Part shown: piece by piece, positions 44,106-54,227 of the stretch
Layout of the letters: the number at the start of each line of letters is the position of its first letter
How positions within the stretch are numbered: position 1 is the first letter of the stretch
Source of the DNA: Lolium rigidum
Lineage: Eukaryota; Streptophyta; Magnoliopsida; Poales; Poaceae
DNA length: 64,000 bases
NCBI RefSeq assembly: GCF_022539505.1
Contig: NC_061510.1
Coordinates: forward strand, 397,154,249-397,218,248
Direction: 5' to 3'
Program-made: the position numbers and the translations under genes
Notes under the pieces: generated by a model
What the model was told of the DNA's origin: nothing
Database searches by the model: none
The model's input: the letters and a program-made list of their open reading frames with translations, nothing else

Positions 44106-45323
44106 ATGGACGGCGACGGCGAGACGGCACCGGAACCGCGGTACCTACCGCACGAGCTCGTCTCGCGGATCCTGCTTCGTCTCCCCCTCAAGTCGCTGAT
44201 GCGCTTCACCTGCGTCTGCAAGACCTGGCACAGCATCATCACCAGCGACCAGTCTTTCCAACGCGAGCATCACCGCCTCCAAGAGCCGTGCGTGCTCATC
44301 GCGCCGCTGATAAAAAGCAACGACGGCGGCCCTTTTACTGTCACAAACAAAAAGGTCACTACCCCCGGCTTATACCGGTGGGAGAAGAACCAGAGCGCCG
44401 CGACCCTAGTTCAAGCCATGGACTCCTTCCCTGCGGAAGAAGCGAGGCACAAGTTCGTGCACTGTAACGGCCTTGTGCTGATGCCGATGGCCGGCACGGT
44501 GAGGGTGCTCAACCCGGCCACACGCCGCGTTCTGATTCTGCCTGGGAGACCCCACATTGTCGTGCCCAAGCGGCTCTCTAGGCTCTTCCGAGAGGGAGGG
44601 GCGTTAGGGATCGGGCATGACCCTCGCTCCAACACCTACAAGGTTGCCCGTTTCTTTTACCGCTATGTGGACGTGCCCGTGCCAAGTGGTCGCAACTTCA
44701 CCTTCGGGGTGGAGGTGTTCACCATTGGAAGAGATACACATTGGCGTGAGACGGCGGTGCCACCGCCACATCCTATCATTGCAGGTCAAACAGCGTCCTT
44801 CTTAAAAGGCTCCTTACTCTGGACAATAGATGAGTCGCTTCTGGAGGGTGATGTAACCGTCCGAGGTTTCCTTCGCTTCAGCTTGGAGGACGAGTCTTTC
44901 AGTGTCATAGGAGCACCTCCTGGGTGCCCTAAGCTCCAGTACTTGGCATCCAGCTTAGCTGAGATGGGCGGTGAGCTGTACCTTGTCCACAAAGTCCCCA
45001 CAAGTCATACTCACCTGATATGGGTATGCGATGATGTGGATGGCGACGATCCGCCACGATGGGTTCAACGTCATGCCATCATGGTCCCATGCTGTATTCA
45101 TCCGGTAGGTGCGTTTGACGATGGTATAGTGTTCCAACTGAGATCTCATAGCAGACTGTTATGTGTTGATAGCGGAAGAAGGGAGGGTTTCAGGCATGTG
45201 GCTAACATGCATGACTTGAGATATCACCATCCTGACACAAACACATCTGTTGAGTACACGGAAGAAATTGTCCATGCCTACGACATAATCCCCTACGTTC
45301 CAAGCCTGGTGCCAGTTAGCTAG
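44106..45323 (+). CDS. F-box protein with F-box-associated C-terminal region, single exon
   Basis: Substrate-receptor subunit type of SCF ubiquitin ligases: the F-box binds SKP1 and the C-terminal part binds a target. The 405-residue frame is intact. The F-box spans about residues 12-55 (YLPHELVSRILLRLPLKSLM, then FTCVCKTWHSIITS). The later region has the F-box-associated pattern: NGLVLM, VRVLNPATRRVLILP, GIGHDPRSNTYKVARFFY, VEVFTIGRDTHWRE and FLRFSLEDESFSVI. I chose ATG 44106 (CCCGCCATGGACG) because the frame upstream has no ATG and would begin with GTG. Plants have hundreds of such genes; the target cannot be inferred. It is the only intact host gene between 9.5 and 63 kb. Confidence 0.88.
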   Translation: MDGDGETAPEPRYLPHELVSRILLRLPLKSLMRFTCVCKTWHSIITSDQSFQREHHRLQEPCVLIAPLIKSNDGGPFTVTNKKVTTPGLYRWEKNQSAATLVQAMDSFPAEEARHKFVHCNGLVLMPMAGTVRVLNPATRRVLILPGRPHIVVPKRLSRLFREGGALGIGHDPRSNTYKVARFFYRYVDVPVPSGRNFTFGVEVFTIGRDTHWRETAVPPPHPIIAGQTASFLKGSLLWTIDESLLEGDVTVRGFLRFSLEDESFSVIGAPPGCPKLQYLASSLAEMGGELYLVHKVPTSHTHLIWVCDDVDGDDPPRWVQRHAIMVPCCIHPVGAFDDGIVFQLRSHSRLLCVDSGRREGFRHVANMHDLRYHHPDTNTSVEYTEEIVHAYDIIPYVPSLVPVS

Positions 45324-45553
45324 TCACTAGAAGATGGTGTGCAAATGGATTTGCTTGGCAAAGCAATATAAGAGACAAGCCGACAATTAATGCAGTCATT
45401 TTGTGACCAATGTGGACCTGTACTTTTTTGTTTTTTCATATGACATGTTTTTGGGAGTATCTAGGGTTCAAGAGTTATTTTAACTCTCAGTAAAATGATG
45501 TCATCACGTTTGTATGGTACAAATTTGAACCTGGTTACGCCTCCTTTCTTGGT
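45324..45553 (+). other. Downstream flank of the F-box gene
   Basis: About 230 bases of unremarkable sequence, presumably 3' UTR, ending where the poly(T) of the minus-strand LINE begins. Confidence 0.5.
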
Positions 45554-45583
45554 TTTTTTTTTGAGAACTTCCTGCATCTTTAT

Positions 45584-47075
45584 TCATATCGAATCAAAAT
45601 TTACATGGATGTTTAGTCCATCAGGTGAAGCTAAGGGCATCTCCAGCGGCGCGGCGCATTTCGGATGCCCAAATTGTCCGCGGGCGTCCGTTTGCGTCGC
45701 CTGCCGGACGGGAAAATGGTCGTGTGTCCGTTTGCGTCTGGGGTTGGCTCCAGCGGCGCGACGCATTTTGGGCGCAGGCCAGAATTCAAAAAACATGAAA
45801 TAGCGTCGACTTTGCACGAAATTACTTGCGTGACGCCGGCTTTGATCTGCATCTGCCAGGTCTGCTGGTTGGCGGCCGCGGCAGTCTTGATCTTCTAGTT
45901 CTTGCGCCGCCCGCGACGCTTGGTGGCCTCCAGGACTTTCTCCTCCACGGAGAGCACCTTCTTTGCCGCCTTCGGCTTTGCCTCCCGGCCGCCGCCGTCG
46001 GCGGCCCGCTTTGCTTCCGCCGGAGCTGCAGTGTCCATTGTGGCTATGGCCGTGGCTACGGGGGAGTGTGGGGCGGCGGCGGGTGCGAGGGTTTGCTCCG
46101 CATCCATGGCGGTAGCTGCGGCGGCGAGGACGTCCATCGCTTCACGGCCTGCTCGCGCCGGTCTAGTTTCCAATTTGGCGCGGGGGAATGGCCAGTGGCG
46201 GGAATAATATCGCCCTCCAGCCACTGACGCGCGGGTCCTACGTCTTTTTCGGCGGACACTCGGAGCGACCGCCGAGCATCCGCGGAGACGCAAACCTGGC
46301 GCATATTTGGGCCAGGTTTGCGTCTCCGCGGACGGCCCGGTCACTTTGCGTCGCCCTGCTGGAACAGGCCCCAGACACATTTCCGGTCACGGCAGACGAA
46401 AACGGTCGCTCAGCGACCGTTTGCGTCGCGCCGCTGGAGATGCCCTAAGAACCAAACATGGCGACCTATTGAAAGGGATGTAGCAAAGCGAGCTAGCAAA
46501 TGTGCATCGACATTTGATTTCCTATTCTCATGTCTAAAGGAAATTTCCCTTCTTAATCTCGCCTCATCTTTGATCTCTGCAATTACATGGCCGAAGATAC
46601 CCATGTTCCAACCATGTATAGCATTCACCACCTCTATACAGTCAGACGCGATACAACACTTCTTAATATTCATGTCCGAAACTAGCGCCAAACATACTGG
46701 AGATGTAATACCATTGAAAACCGTGGCTGCCGCTCCAGGAAAGTCCCTGCTCTGAGCAACAGACCACTCCTACAACACCCTTATTTGATTGTATAGCAAC
46801 TGCGGCATCGACGTTCATCTTGCAGCAGTCAGCCGGTGGGTGAATCCACCTTGCATGCACGGCCGGATCCCTGCACTTGACCTTCGTCTCCAAAGGCTTC
46901 CGGGCGACTTCTAGGTCCCTTAAAAAAATTTCAACGAACAACGTCGTTGACATCGGGATCTGAAATATCTCCTCATGGATAGCCTTCCATCGTGAATGCC
47001 AGATGACCCACATCGTAACCAGCATCTTCGTCAACTCCTCCTGTGGCATCGACCTCATCATCTCAAACAACCACT
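45584..47075 (-). pseudogene. LINE RNase H and ORF2 C-terminus (split by Harbinger-type insertion)
   Basis: From about 47070 the minus strand encodes the linker and RNase H (WIHPPADCCKMNVDAAVAIQ, IASDCIEVVNAIHG, RKSNVDAHLLARFATSLSIG). At 46446 the frame meets the DNA-transposon insertion and resumes at 45634 through ASPDGLNIHVNFDSI to a stop. The frame is continuous if the insertion and one TAA copy are ignored. A frameshift lies near 46700. Confidence 0.82.
45635..46445. mobile_element. PIF/Harbinger-type non-autonomous transposon (811 bp)
   Basis: Terminal inverted repeats GGGCATCTCCAGCGGCGCG on the left and the exact inverse of GGGCATCTCCAGCGGCGCG on the right are flanked by the 3-bp duplication TAA (45632-45634, 46446-46448), as expected for PIF/Harbinger. 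The interior is GC-rich with repeated TTTGCGTC/GACGCAAA words near both ends. It has a 161-codon minus-strand open frame at 45895-46380 with no transposase DDE motif that I can see. Confidence 0.92.
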
Positions 47076-47091
47076 GTTTAGCCGACGTCTC

Positions 47092-47826
47092 CTATGACCG
47101 ACTTATATGTTCGACGACCAGTGGATCCGCCAAAGCCCAAACACAGCGATCCATTGCACATTCCAGGAGCGAATGCCTCCAGGAGTCTTCTTGGCCACAT
47201 AGCGAGCACGCACACGACGACGCCATCGTCTGCCTCCTATGCCTCACATCGCCGGTGGGCAGTGAATGCTGAGCCAACCGCCAAAGAAAAACCCTGATTT
47301 TTGACGGAACCTCGCACTTCCATAACTTTGACCACATTTTACTCTCCAGAACCGAGCTCGACGAGGCCGGCCGCTCATCAAGCCAATCCTCCCGCACTCG
47401 CTTCATGGCAACGAGGAGGCGGCAAGCAGACCTCACCGAGAAGATTCCACTCTTCTCAAAGTGCCACGCCCAGAAATCCTCGAGTCCCCTCGTGCAGATC
47501 GGAATATTTTTTATCACCTCGACATCCAATGGCAAGAAATGTTGATCTAGCATCTCACTATTCCACGTGGCAGAAGTAGTGTCGATAAAATCACTCACTT
47601 TGCTCGGTGGGCTCCTTCGGCGCGCCCCATAAGGCCTCAGCCTCTCATCCATAGGTAACCAGTTTTGTTGCCATGCGTCGGTAGTTTTGCCATCTCCAAT
47701 CCTTCTTATCAGACCAAGCTGTAATGTGTCACACCCTTCGAGTATAGCCCTCCAAACCTGCGATGGATGGGACCCAAGTTCCGCATGGAGGAGGTCTACA
47801 CTCGGAAAGTAAGCTGCCTTTAGCAC
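47092..47826 (-). pseudogene. LINE zf-RVT segment
   Basis: The minus-strand frame is open for 244 codons: LGLIRRIGDGKTTDAWQQNW, then FSVRSACRLLV, and the zinc-binding domain SKMWSKLWKCEVPSKIRVFL, WRLAQHSLPTGDVRHRR, CSLCGQEDSWRHSLLECAM. The Cys-x2-Cys...His...Cys set is intact. Confidence 0.88.
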
Positions 47827-47862
47827 TCATGCACTAAGCGAATTTGAGTCCTGCAAGATGCG

Positions 47863-49213
47863 TCATACTTGTCTAGCGAGGAGCGCCAAGTTGAAAAGCT
47901 CGATATCACGAAACTCCAGGCCTCCATCATGCTTTGGCTGTACCATAGTGGCCCAAGAAACCCAACACGTACGCCTCTTTCCCTCCTTACTCCCCCACCA
48001 GAAACTTCGCAACATTGCATTGATGTGCTTGCAAAGTCCGCGTGGTAATTTAAAGAAAGCCATAGAGAAGATTGGAACTGCCTGAGCTACATACTTTATG
48101 AGAATCTCCTTCCCACCAACAGAAAGCAATTGTTCCAACCAGCCCAAAACCTTCTTCCATACCTTGTCCTTGAGGTACTTAAAAGCTCCACTCTTGGATC
48201 GCCCCACACTAGATGGCATCCCAAGATATTTCTCACTAAGCGTCTCCCGCTGAACCTCTATTTCAGCCTTTATACTTTCTTTCACCGTCTCTGGACAACC
48301 CTTGCTAAAGAATATCGATGATTTATCCATATTAATTCTTTGTCAGGAAGCATTGCAATATTTAATCAAAGCCTCTTTTACCTCTCTCGCTCCCTCCACA
48401 CTAGCTTTACAAAAGAGCATGCTATTATCTGCAAAGAGAAGATGGTTCACTGCCGAGAGAGTAGGAGCCACCTTGATACCACTAAGAGCTGATGACTGAT
48501 CAAAATATTTTAAGAGGCACGAAAGGCCCTCTGCTACTAGCAAAAACAAATATGGAGATATAGGGTCCCCTTGAAGGATGCCCCTGCTCGGTCGAAACTA
48601 CTCCTGTGGTACTCCATTAAACAATACCGAGAAGGATATAGTAGTGATCAACCTCATCACCAAATTCACCCAACCTCTGCTAAAGCCAAGCTTCAACATA
48701 ATGGCCTCCAAATACGACCACTCAACACGATCATACGCCTTCCGCATATCAAGTTTTAGCGCACAAAATCGGTGTCTCTTAGCCTTTGTGCGCTTCATAA
48801 AATGAAGTCACTCAAAGCTGACTGTTCTTCGGAAATAATTTCCGGCAGAATAACCTTAAGCCTATTTGCAGCAACCTTTGATGCAATCTTATACACCACA
48901 TTGCAAAGGTTGATCGGTCGAAACTGCCTAGCTCCTTCGGGCTTGCCACCTTCGGGATAAGCACTATAAATGTTTTATTCACACTTTCTGCGCTGCCGTC
49001 TCCAGCCAGAACACACATAACAGCCTTCGTCACTTCCTCTCCACACACATCCCAATTTCTTTGAAAAAACTGTGTTGGGAAGTCATCTGGCGCCTTCGTT
49101 GGAAACATCTCGAAAAGAGCCTTCTTGACCTCATCAGCCCCGAACAGTGCTCCCAACTTTCTATTCATTTCACTTGTAACCCGACAGGGTAGCTTGCTCA
49201 ACACCTCCTCCAT
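47863..49213 (-). pseudogene. LINE reverse transcriptase, with deletion, frameshifts and FADN active site
   Basis: Minus-strand pieces run from the RT N-terminal part ([53 protein letters not shown]), through [20 protein letters not shown] near 48700-48780, to VNHLLFADNSMLFCKAS near 48420-48450 and EKYLGMPSSVGRSKSGAFKY near 48190-48240. The conserved FADD motif reads FADN, which removes one catalytic Asp. Part of the palm between SFDR and the KLDMRKAYD block is lost. Clearly dead. Confidence 0.86.
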
Positions 49214-49803
49214 GCCAGAGACTCCCTCTGACTCATATAGGTGCTGGAAAAAATATTCGCCATACCTCCCATCGCTCCCTCCTCGTTGACAATGGTACCA
49301 TCATCCTTAGTGAGCTCTGACACCCTGTTCTTTTTCTATCTTTGACTCGACCTTAAGTGAAAGAAACGAGTATTTTTATCCCCTTCCGCCAACCATTGGA
49401 CACGGGACCGCTGCCTCCACATAATCTCCTCTTGATGGAGAACCTCCGCCAATTTTTCTACAATTTTCTGCTCCTCATATGAAGGTCCAACACAGGTTGG
49501 CTCCGAAGCTCACTCAGCTCCCTTCGCGGCATACGCATTTTATGACGTACACACCCAAAGGTATCTTCTCCCCATCTAGACAATCCTTTTGCAACCTCCA
49601 TCATTATGTTGCAAATCACCCATTGTTTTGCTTTTCTCCTCTATTTCAGCCTTTATACTTTTCTCTCTAGTAAAGCTGGCAGGGGAAGATTGAGGCTCAT
49701 TTAAGATGATTGTAAAACCTAACATACACATCCATCATCAATGGGTACTAATTTTAGACAGGAAAGCACTGTTCTAAAACATGGCCACCACTACGGGAAA
49801 ACT

Positions 49804-50488
49804 TCGGGGTGGGCGTTCGGTCATGACCGAAAATTCGGTCTTTGTATTTCGGTCTATTTTGAATTCGGTCCTCTAGAAATAAAGACCAAAAATTACTTGT
49901 CAATTTTACTACCCGACAAATTCGGGTACCCGATAATTCGGGTTCGGTTTCGGTCATGACCGAACTTTGTGATAGTTGTTGTCAACACAAAACCTTGGAG
50001 AGTATTTGGTGAAAGTTCTGGGGCAACAGTTCCGTAGTAACTTGATTTTTTTTCCAATGCATGTATTCGTATCAGTTTGCAAGAACAAATATTAATAGTG
50101 GCATAATATAGCAGTTTGATCAACATTCATATTATCCGATTCATACTTCATAGGTCACATATTTACGAATTTTCGGCCAACAACAAAAGTATACAACCAT
50201 ACACGTCAATAGTCACAAGCTCATAGTCATAGACTAACAAATGACAACATAAAGTATATTTTGGACAACAAAAGGTTAAGGCTAAACCTGTCCAATAGAG
50301 AATTGGGCCTCTCAAACATAAAATTCGGTCAGTTCGGTCTATTCGGTTATCACGAACAAAGTGACCGAATTGACCGGACTAAATTCGGTCTAAAAAATTT
50401 GCTACCCATATTTTAATCGGTCTTTTCGGGTTCGGTCTCGGTCTTTTCGGGTTCGGTATTCGGTCATCGGTTTTTATGCCCACCCCTA
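49804..50488. mobile_element. hAT-like non-autonomous element inside the CACTA terminus (685 bp)
   Basis: Ends TCGGGGTGGGC on the left and the inverse of TAGGGGTGGGC on the right, flanked by 8-bp duplication GGAAAACT (49796-49803, 50489-50496). The interior is AT-rich with many TTCGGTC/GACCGAA words forming subterminal inverted repeats such as TCGGTCATGACCGA. No coding region. Confidence 0.92.
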
Positions 50489-51204
50489 GGAAAACTGCAC
50501 TTTGCCATGCGACAAATCGCACGGCAAAGGACCCTATATGCCCGACAAAGGGTTTGTCGTGCGATGTCGCACGGCAAAGACCGGCCGGCAAAGGTTCCGA
50601 CGGCAACGGCATCATTGCCGTGCGCGTTGTCACTTCACACGGCAACAACCTTTGCAGTGCGCTGGGCTGCCGTGCGGCAGGTGCTTTGCCGTGCGCGTGG
50701 TCTTTGTCATGCGTGCGCTAGGCTGCCGTGCGGAAACTCTTTGCCGTGCGCCATGTTCTTTTCCGTGCGCGAGTACGTTGCCGTGCGGCGGCCCTCTGCC
50801 GTGGCACTGCCTTTGCCGTGCGCCCTCAGTCCAGCCCGCACGGCAAAGACCCCTCCAGGCACGCCCCCAGGAGCTCCCAGGAGCACAGCTGCACGCCACA
50901 TGGCTCCTTAAGTTCTTTGCCGTGTGCATACACACGACAAAGGCTCCTATATTTTTCATTTTTTTGCTGTTTTTCAATATTCCATGAATTTCAAAAATAG
51001 AATTTGATAAATATAGCATATACAACATATAGAGTTCAACATATCATCACCAAACACATCAACAACACCACAAATACATCGAACGCACATATTCATGCAT
51101 ACAATCCATTACATAGAGTCCATCCACACAAGTTAAATAGCAATGTCCATTACAATCCATTACAAGTGCATACAATCCATTACAAAAACGACAAGTGTAC
51201 GCCA

Positions 51205-51770
51205 AAAGTGTGGTGGAAGGTGTAATGGTGCAAAAGTAGCTCTTCTAAACCCTAAATCCTAAACTGGGGAGGCTTCGAGACCTAAACCCTTAGACCCTAA
51301 ACCATGAACTACATGTGCTGACACCGGAGCTGCAAAACCCTGCATCATAAACCCTACCCTAACCCTAAACCCTAAACCTATACCTAACCATAAATCCTTA
51401 CCTTGACCCTAAACCCTAGCCCTACCCCTAAACCCTAGCCCTAACCCTAAAGCTAACCCTAACTAGTAGATCAGGTACACCCTCGATCGTGTGATAATGA
51501 CTCTAACTGTGGGTATATGTGCCAAAGGGTCCCAAGATTGGTTCTCCATGTGTATATGTCCTAACCAAACCTAAAACAATGAAAAAGTACATTGGTGCAC
51601 CCTCGCGCGGAGAAACCTAGGGGGTAGACCCGCCGGGGCACACATACCGCTGTTTTTGTGGGAGGAGGGGGAGAACGACCGCCGGAGCAACGGAATCCCA
51701 CCAAATCTTGCATGTGGACCTATGATATGTGTGAAAGTGTGGTGGAAGGTGTAATGGTGCAAAAGTAGCT
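51205..51770. repeat. 37-bp direct repeats bracketing a telomere-like tract
   Basis: The segment AAAGTGTGGTGGAAGGTGTA and the next 17 bases are identical at 51205-51241 and 51734-51770. They bracket about 490 bases that include the CCCTAAA-like tract. Confidence 0.8.
51289..51470. repeat. Interstitial telomere-like repeat (CCCTAAA variants)
   Basis: Repeated CCCTAAA, CCCTAACC, CCTAGCC and ACCTATACC units over about 180 bases. CCCTAAA is the complement of the plant telomere repeat TTTAGGG. The copies are degenerate and embedded in CACTA-type DNA, so this is not a chromosome end. Confidence 0.75.
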
Positions 51771-52449
51771 CCCCGGTGTGACCTTCCTCACATTTGGACG
51801 ATAACACTTAGCAGATTTTCCGAAGCGCGGATTGCTCCGAAACCCTGATATATGTGGGGGATGAACATGGAGAGTAATTTTGTATTGCACATTGTCTTAA
51901 GTAACACTAATAAATAGTCATTAAAAAGTAAAACTAATTAAAAAAAGTAAATATAAGTATTATATGAATAAAAGAGAAAGAAAAATAAATAAAATGTATG
52001 TTGGCGCATGGCAAAGAAAGGAACGCACGACAAAGGTCCCTTTGCCGTGCACCTTGTCTGTCCGCACGGCAAAGGGCGTGCCACGGCAACTCCCAGAGCC
52101 TTTACCGTGCAGTATCTCTTTGCCGTGCGGCGTGTAGGGACTTTGCCGTCGTTGTTTCTTTGCCGTGCGTTTTCTTTGGACTTTGCCGTGCAAATATTCG
52201 CGATTTTTTTTAAATAATACGAATTAATTATTTAAGTGCAGGAATAGCGCGCGTTTTCAAAAATTTCCAAAAGTAGGACTCGGTCGGCCTGTAGCAAGCC
52301 GATCGGACAACAGCAAACCGACTGGGTGTCGGCTGCTGTGGTGGAGCAGAGTGGCTGCCTCGTTGGTCGATAGCTGACCAACTGGACTGCTAGAGACCAA
52401 CTGGACTGCTACAAACCAATTGGCTTAATACCCGATTAATTGTATGGAT

Positions 52450-54227
52450 TTATTTTCTCCATTCGCGCGACACGCTTAGGGTTAGGAGAGTACTGATACA
52501 TAGTTCATACATAAAGTCTGATACATAATGCATACATAAAATCTGATACATAGATACATAAATATCTGAAATTATGGACGGCGTCTGGGGTTTCGTGGGG
52601 GCGGCGTAGCACGGGGTGTCCAACCGAACCTGTCCGGAGCCCTGGTTATGCGAGCAGGGATCCAGGAACCGGACTCGGTGGTCGTCTTGTGTCTCCTGTG
52701 TGGGCTCGGTGTAGGAGTCTCGCATACCGACATAGTTCTGATGCGTGCTGTAATACTCCATGTGCTCAGGATCCTGATCACTAGCTCCCCATGAAGGATT
52801 GGACGTAGTGTGCTGCGTGTATCCTGTGCCACGAAACATAAGTGATGTCAAACTAAGTGGAGTATAGTTTATAGGGAACACAATATATAGAATAATACAT
52901 ACCCTGTGTGTATCCTGCTCCTCCCATGAAAGGGGCTTGCTGCTGCTGCCACTGGTCAAAAGCAGCTTGCTGCTGATAGTACTGCAAGTCGTCGAAGGAA
53001 GGAGTGTGATGCTGCTGCCACGACGAACCTCCTGCCTGGTCGGGAGGTGGTGGTGCAGGTGTCGCCGTCGGCGTGAGACGAGGCCGTGATCCGTGTTCGC
53101 GGTGCCGATAGTCGTCGACGGAAGGAGTGTGCTGCTGCCACGACGAACCTCCTGCCCGGCCAGGAGGCAGTGGTCTGGGTGTCACGGTCGGTGTGAGATG
53201 TGGCCGTCGCTGCTGCTGTGTGGAGGGTCGCGGTGGGAGGAGGTGGTGCTGAACGACGTCGGAACTACGGTTGCACATGATAGCCGAGTAGATCCCGCGT
53301 AGCTTGTCCTCGAGTCGTCTCAACCATGACACATGTTGGTCACACTGCAGAAGAGGCGCACTAGACACTTGACGTGTGTACCGAGCGACTTCATCATGTA
53401 AGTCTGCAGTCAGCTGACCCTGAAAAATGATGGTAGCATATAAATCGTAGAACCCAATAGATAAAAGATAAGTATGATGGTGGAATAGAAAGTTATACGT
53501 ACCGCATGCTGTCGACTACCGGCTGTGGACTGAATCGGGTACATATCGTGCATAGACGCAGGTGGCGCCTCAGCTGGATCAGTCGGCTGGATGAGGCGCA
53601 CTCGCGTGGCTGCAGTGTACCTCTGCAGATATGCGTCAAACTCCTGTGGGTCAAACTGCTCATCGTTCGGCCAAACGTGTGTTGTCGCGCCATCCCACTC
53701 AGCAACATACGAGCCAACGCGCTGAAGCCACCATGTCGAGGAGTGGCTAGTACCCTTCCTATTGTACCTGCAGAAAATAATTGTGTCGGTTAGCCGAACC
53801 ATGATGAACAATCTTAAACTTAGCGATGCTCAGAACTTACTTGTGGACGTAGGCAGGGAGAGGTGCTATCGGTGGTGGAGGATCGGCCAGCTGCCGAGAG
53901 CCGAACTGCCTCATGATCCTCTGCTGGGACATTATCTCCACGGACACATCAAAGATGATCTTCGATTGTGTCATCCAGTACGCACAATCTCTATAGCAGA
54001 GGTTAGAGATCCCGCCGGGGTACCTTGCATGCACGGCGGCGGCCATATAGGGCTGCCAGATCACCGCCCTATCATCGAGCACGTCGAACTGCTCGGTGAA
54101 CGCAGGGTAGCAGTTCCTGACCTGGTCGCGAGCAAATCGTCTCTGCGGAGAGAAATAGTCAGTACTCGTGCAAAACTATAAATTACGAAAGAACTATGTT
54201 CTACAGTCTACATACCTCGCGACGTGT
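52450..54227 (-). pseudogene. Plant mobile domain (PMD/MAIL-like) protein, 3' exons; 5' part removed by B3
   Basis: Minus-strand exons with GT-AG borders: 54216-54227 (end only), 53841-54142, 53503-53767, 52903-53419 and 52450-52823. The phases match, giving one frame of about 485 residues to a stop. The first part is the C-terminal end of a plant mobile domain: RRFARDQVRNCYPAFTEQFD, AVIWQPYMAA, CYRDCAYWMTQSKIIFDV, QQRIMRQFGSRQ. Then come HSSTWWLQRVGSYVAEW and a Gln/Pro-rich tail (AFDQWQQQQAPF). Such domains occur in retroposed and transposon-linked plant genes; the biochemical role is not settled. Family member B3 sits in the upstream exon (flank CGTGT), so the N-terminal half is missing. 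It lies beside CACTA repeats and may be TE cargo. Confidence 0.72.

Larger units (their letters stand above)
45554..49690 (-). mobile_element. 5'-truncated LINE (L1-type), degenerate, with nested Harbinger-type insertion
   Basis: The 3' end is a poly(A) on the minus strand (T10 at 45554-45563, next to GAGAACTTCC). Reading leftwards on the minus strand come parts of ORF2: pre-RT (WRQRSRVQWLAEGDKNTRFF at about 49360-49420), reverse transcriptase, zf-RVT and RNase H. The endonuclease and ORF1 are absent, so the insertion is 5'-truncated or eroded. No target duplication was found. Multiple frameshifts make it inactive. Confidence 0.88.
49789..52250. mobile_element. CACTA-type (En/Spm) element end with subterminal repeats
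   Basis: Starts CACTACGGGAAAACT at 49789, interrupted by a 685-bp hAT-like element, then continues GCACTTTGCCATGCGAC from 50497. Subterminal TTTGCCGTGCG or its inverse GCACGGCAAAG recurs in both orientations at 50510-50930 and again at 52005-52200, the hallmark of these CACTA families. Between the arrays is a telomere-like tract. The opposite terminus (TAGTG) was not found before the mobile-domain exons, so the true extent is unknown and a transposase frame is not seen. Confidence 0.75.

Noticed and set aside
50502..50987. Overlapping frames of 130-160 codons rich in Cys, Arg and Ala
   Set aside because: They translate the repeated CACTA subterminal words TTTGCCGTGCG; no protein family.
51289..51470. 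Telomere-like CCCTAAA tract as a chromosome end
   Set aside because: Short, degenerate, and flanked on both sides by transposon and gene sequence.
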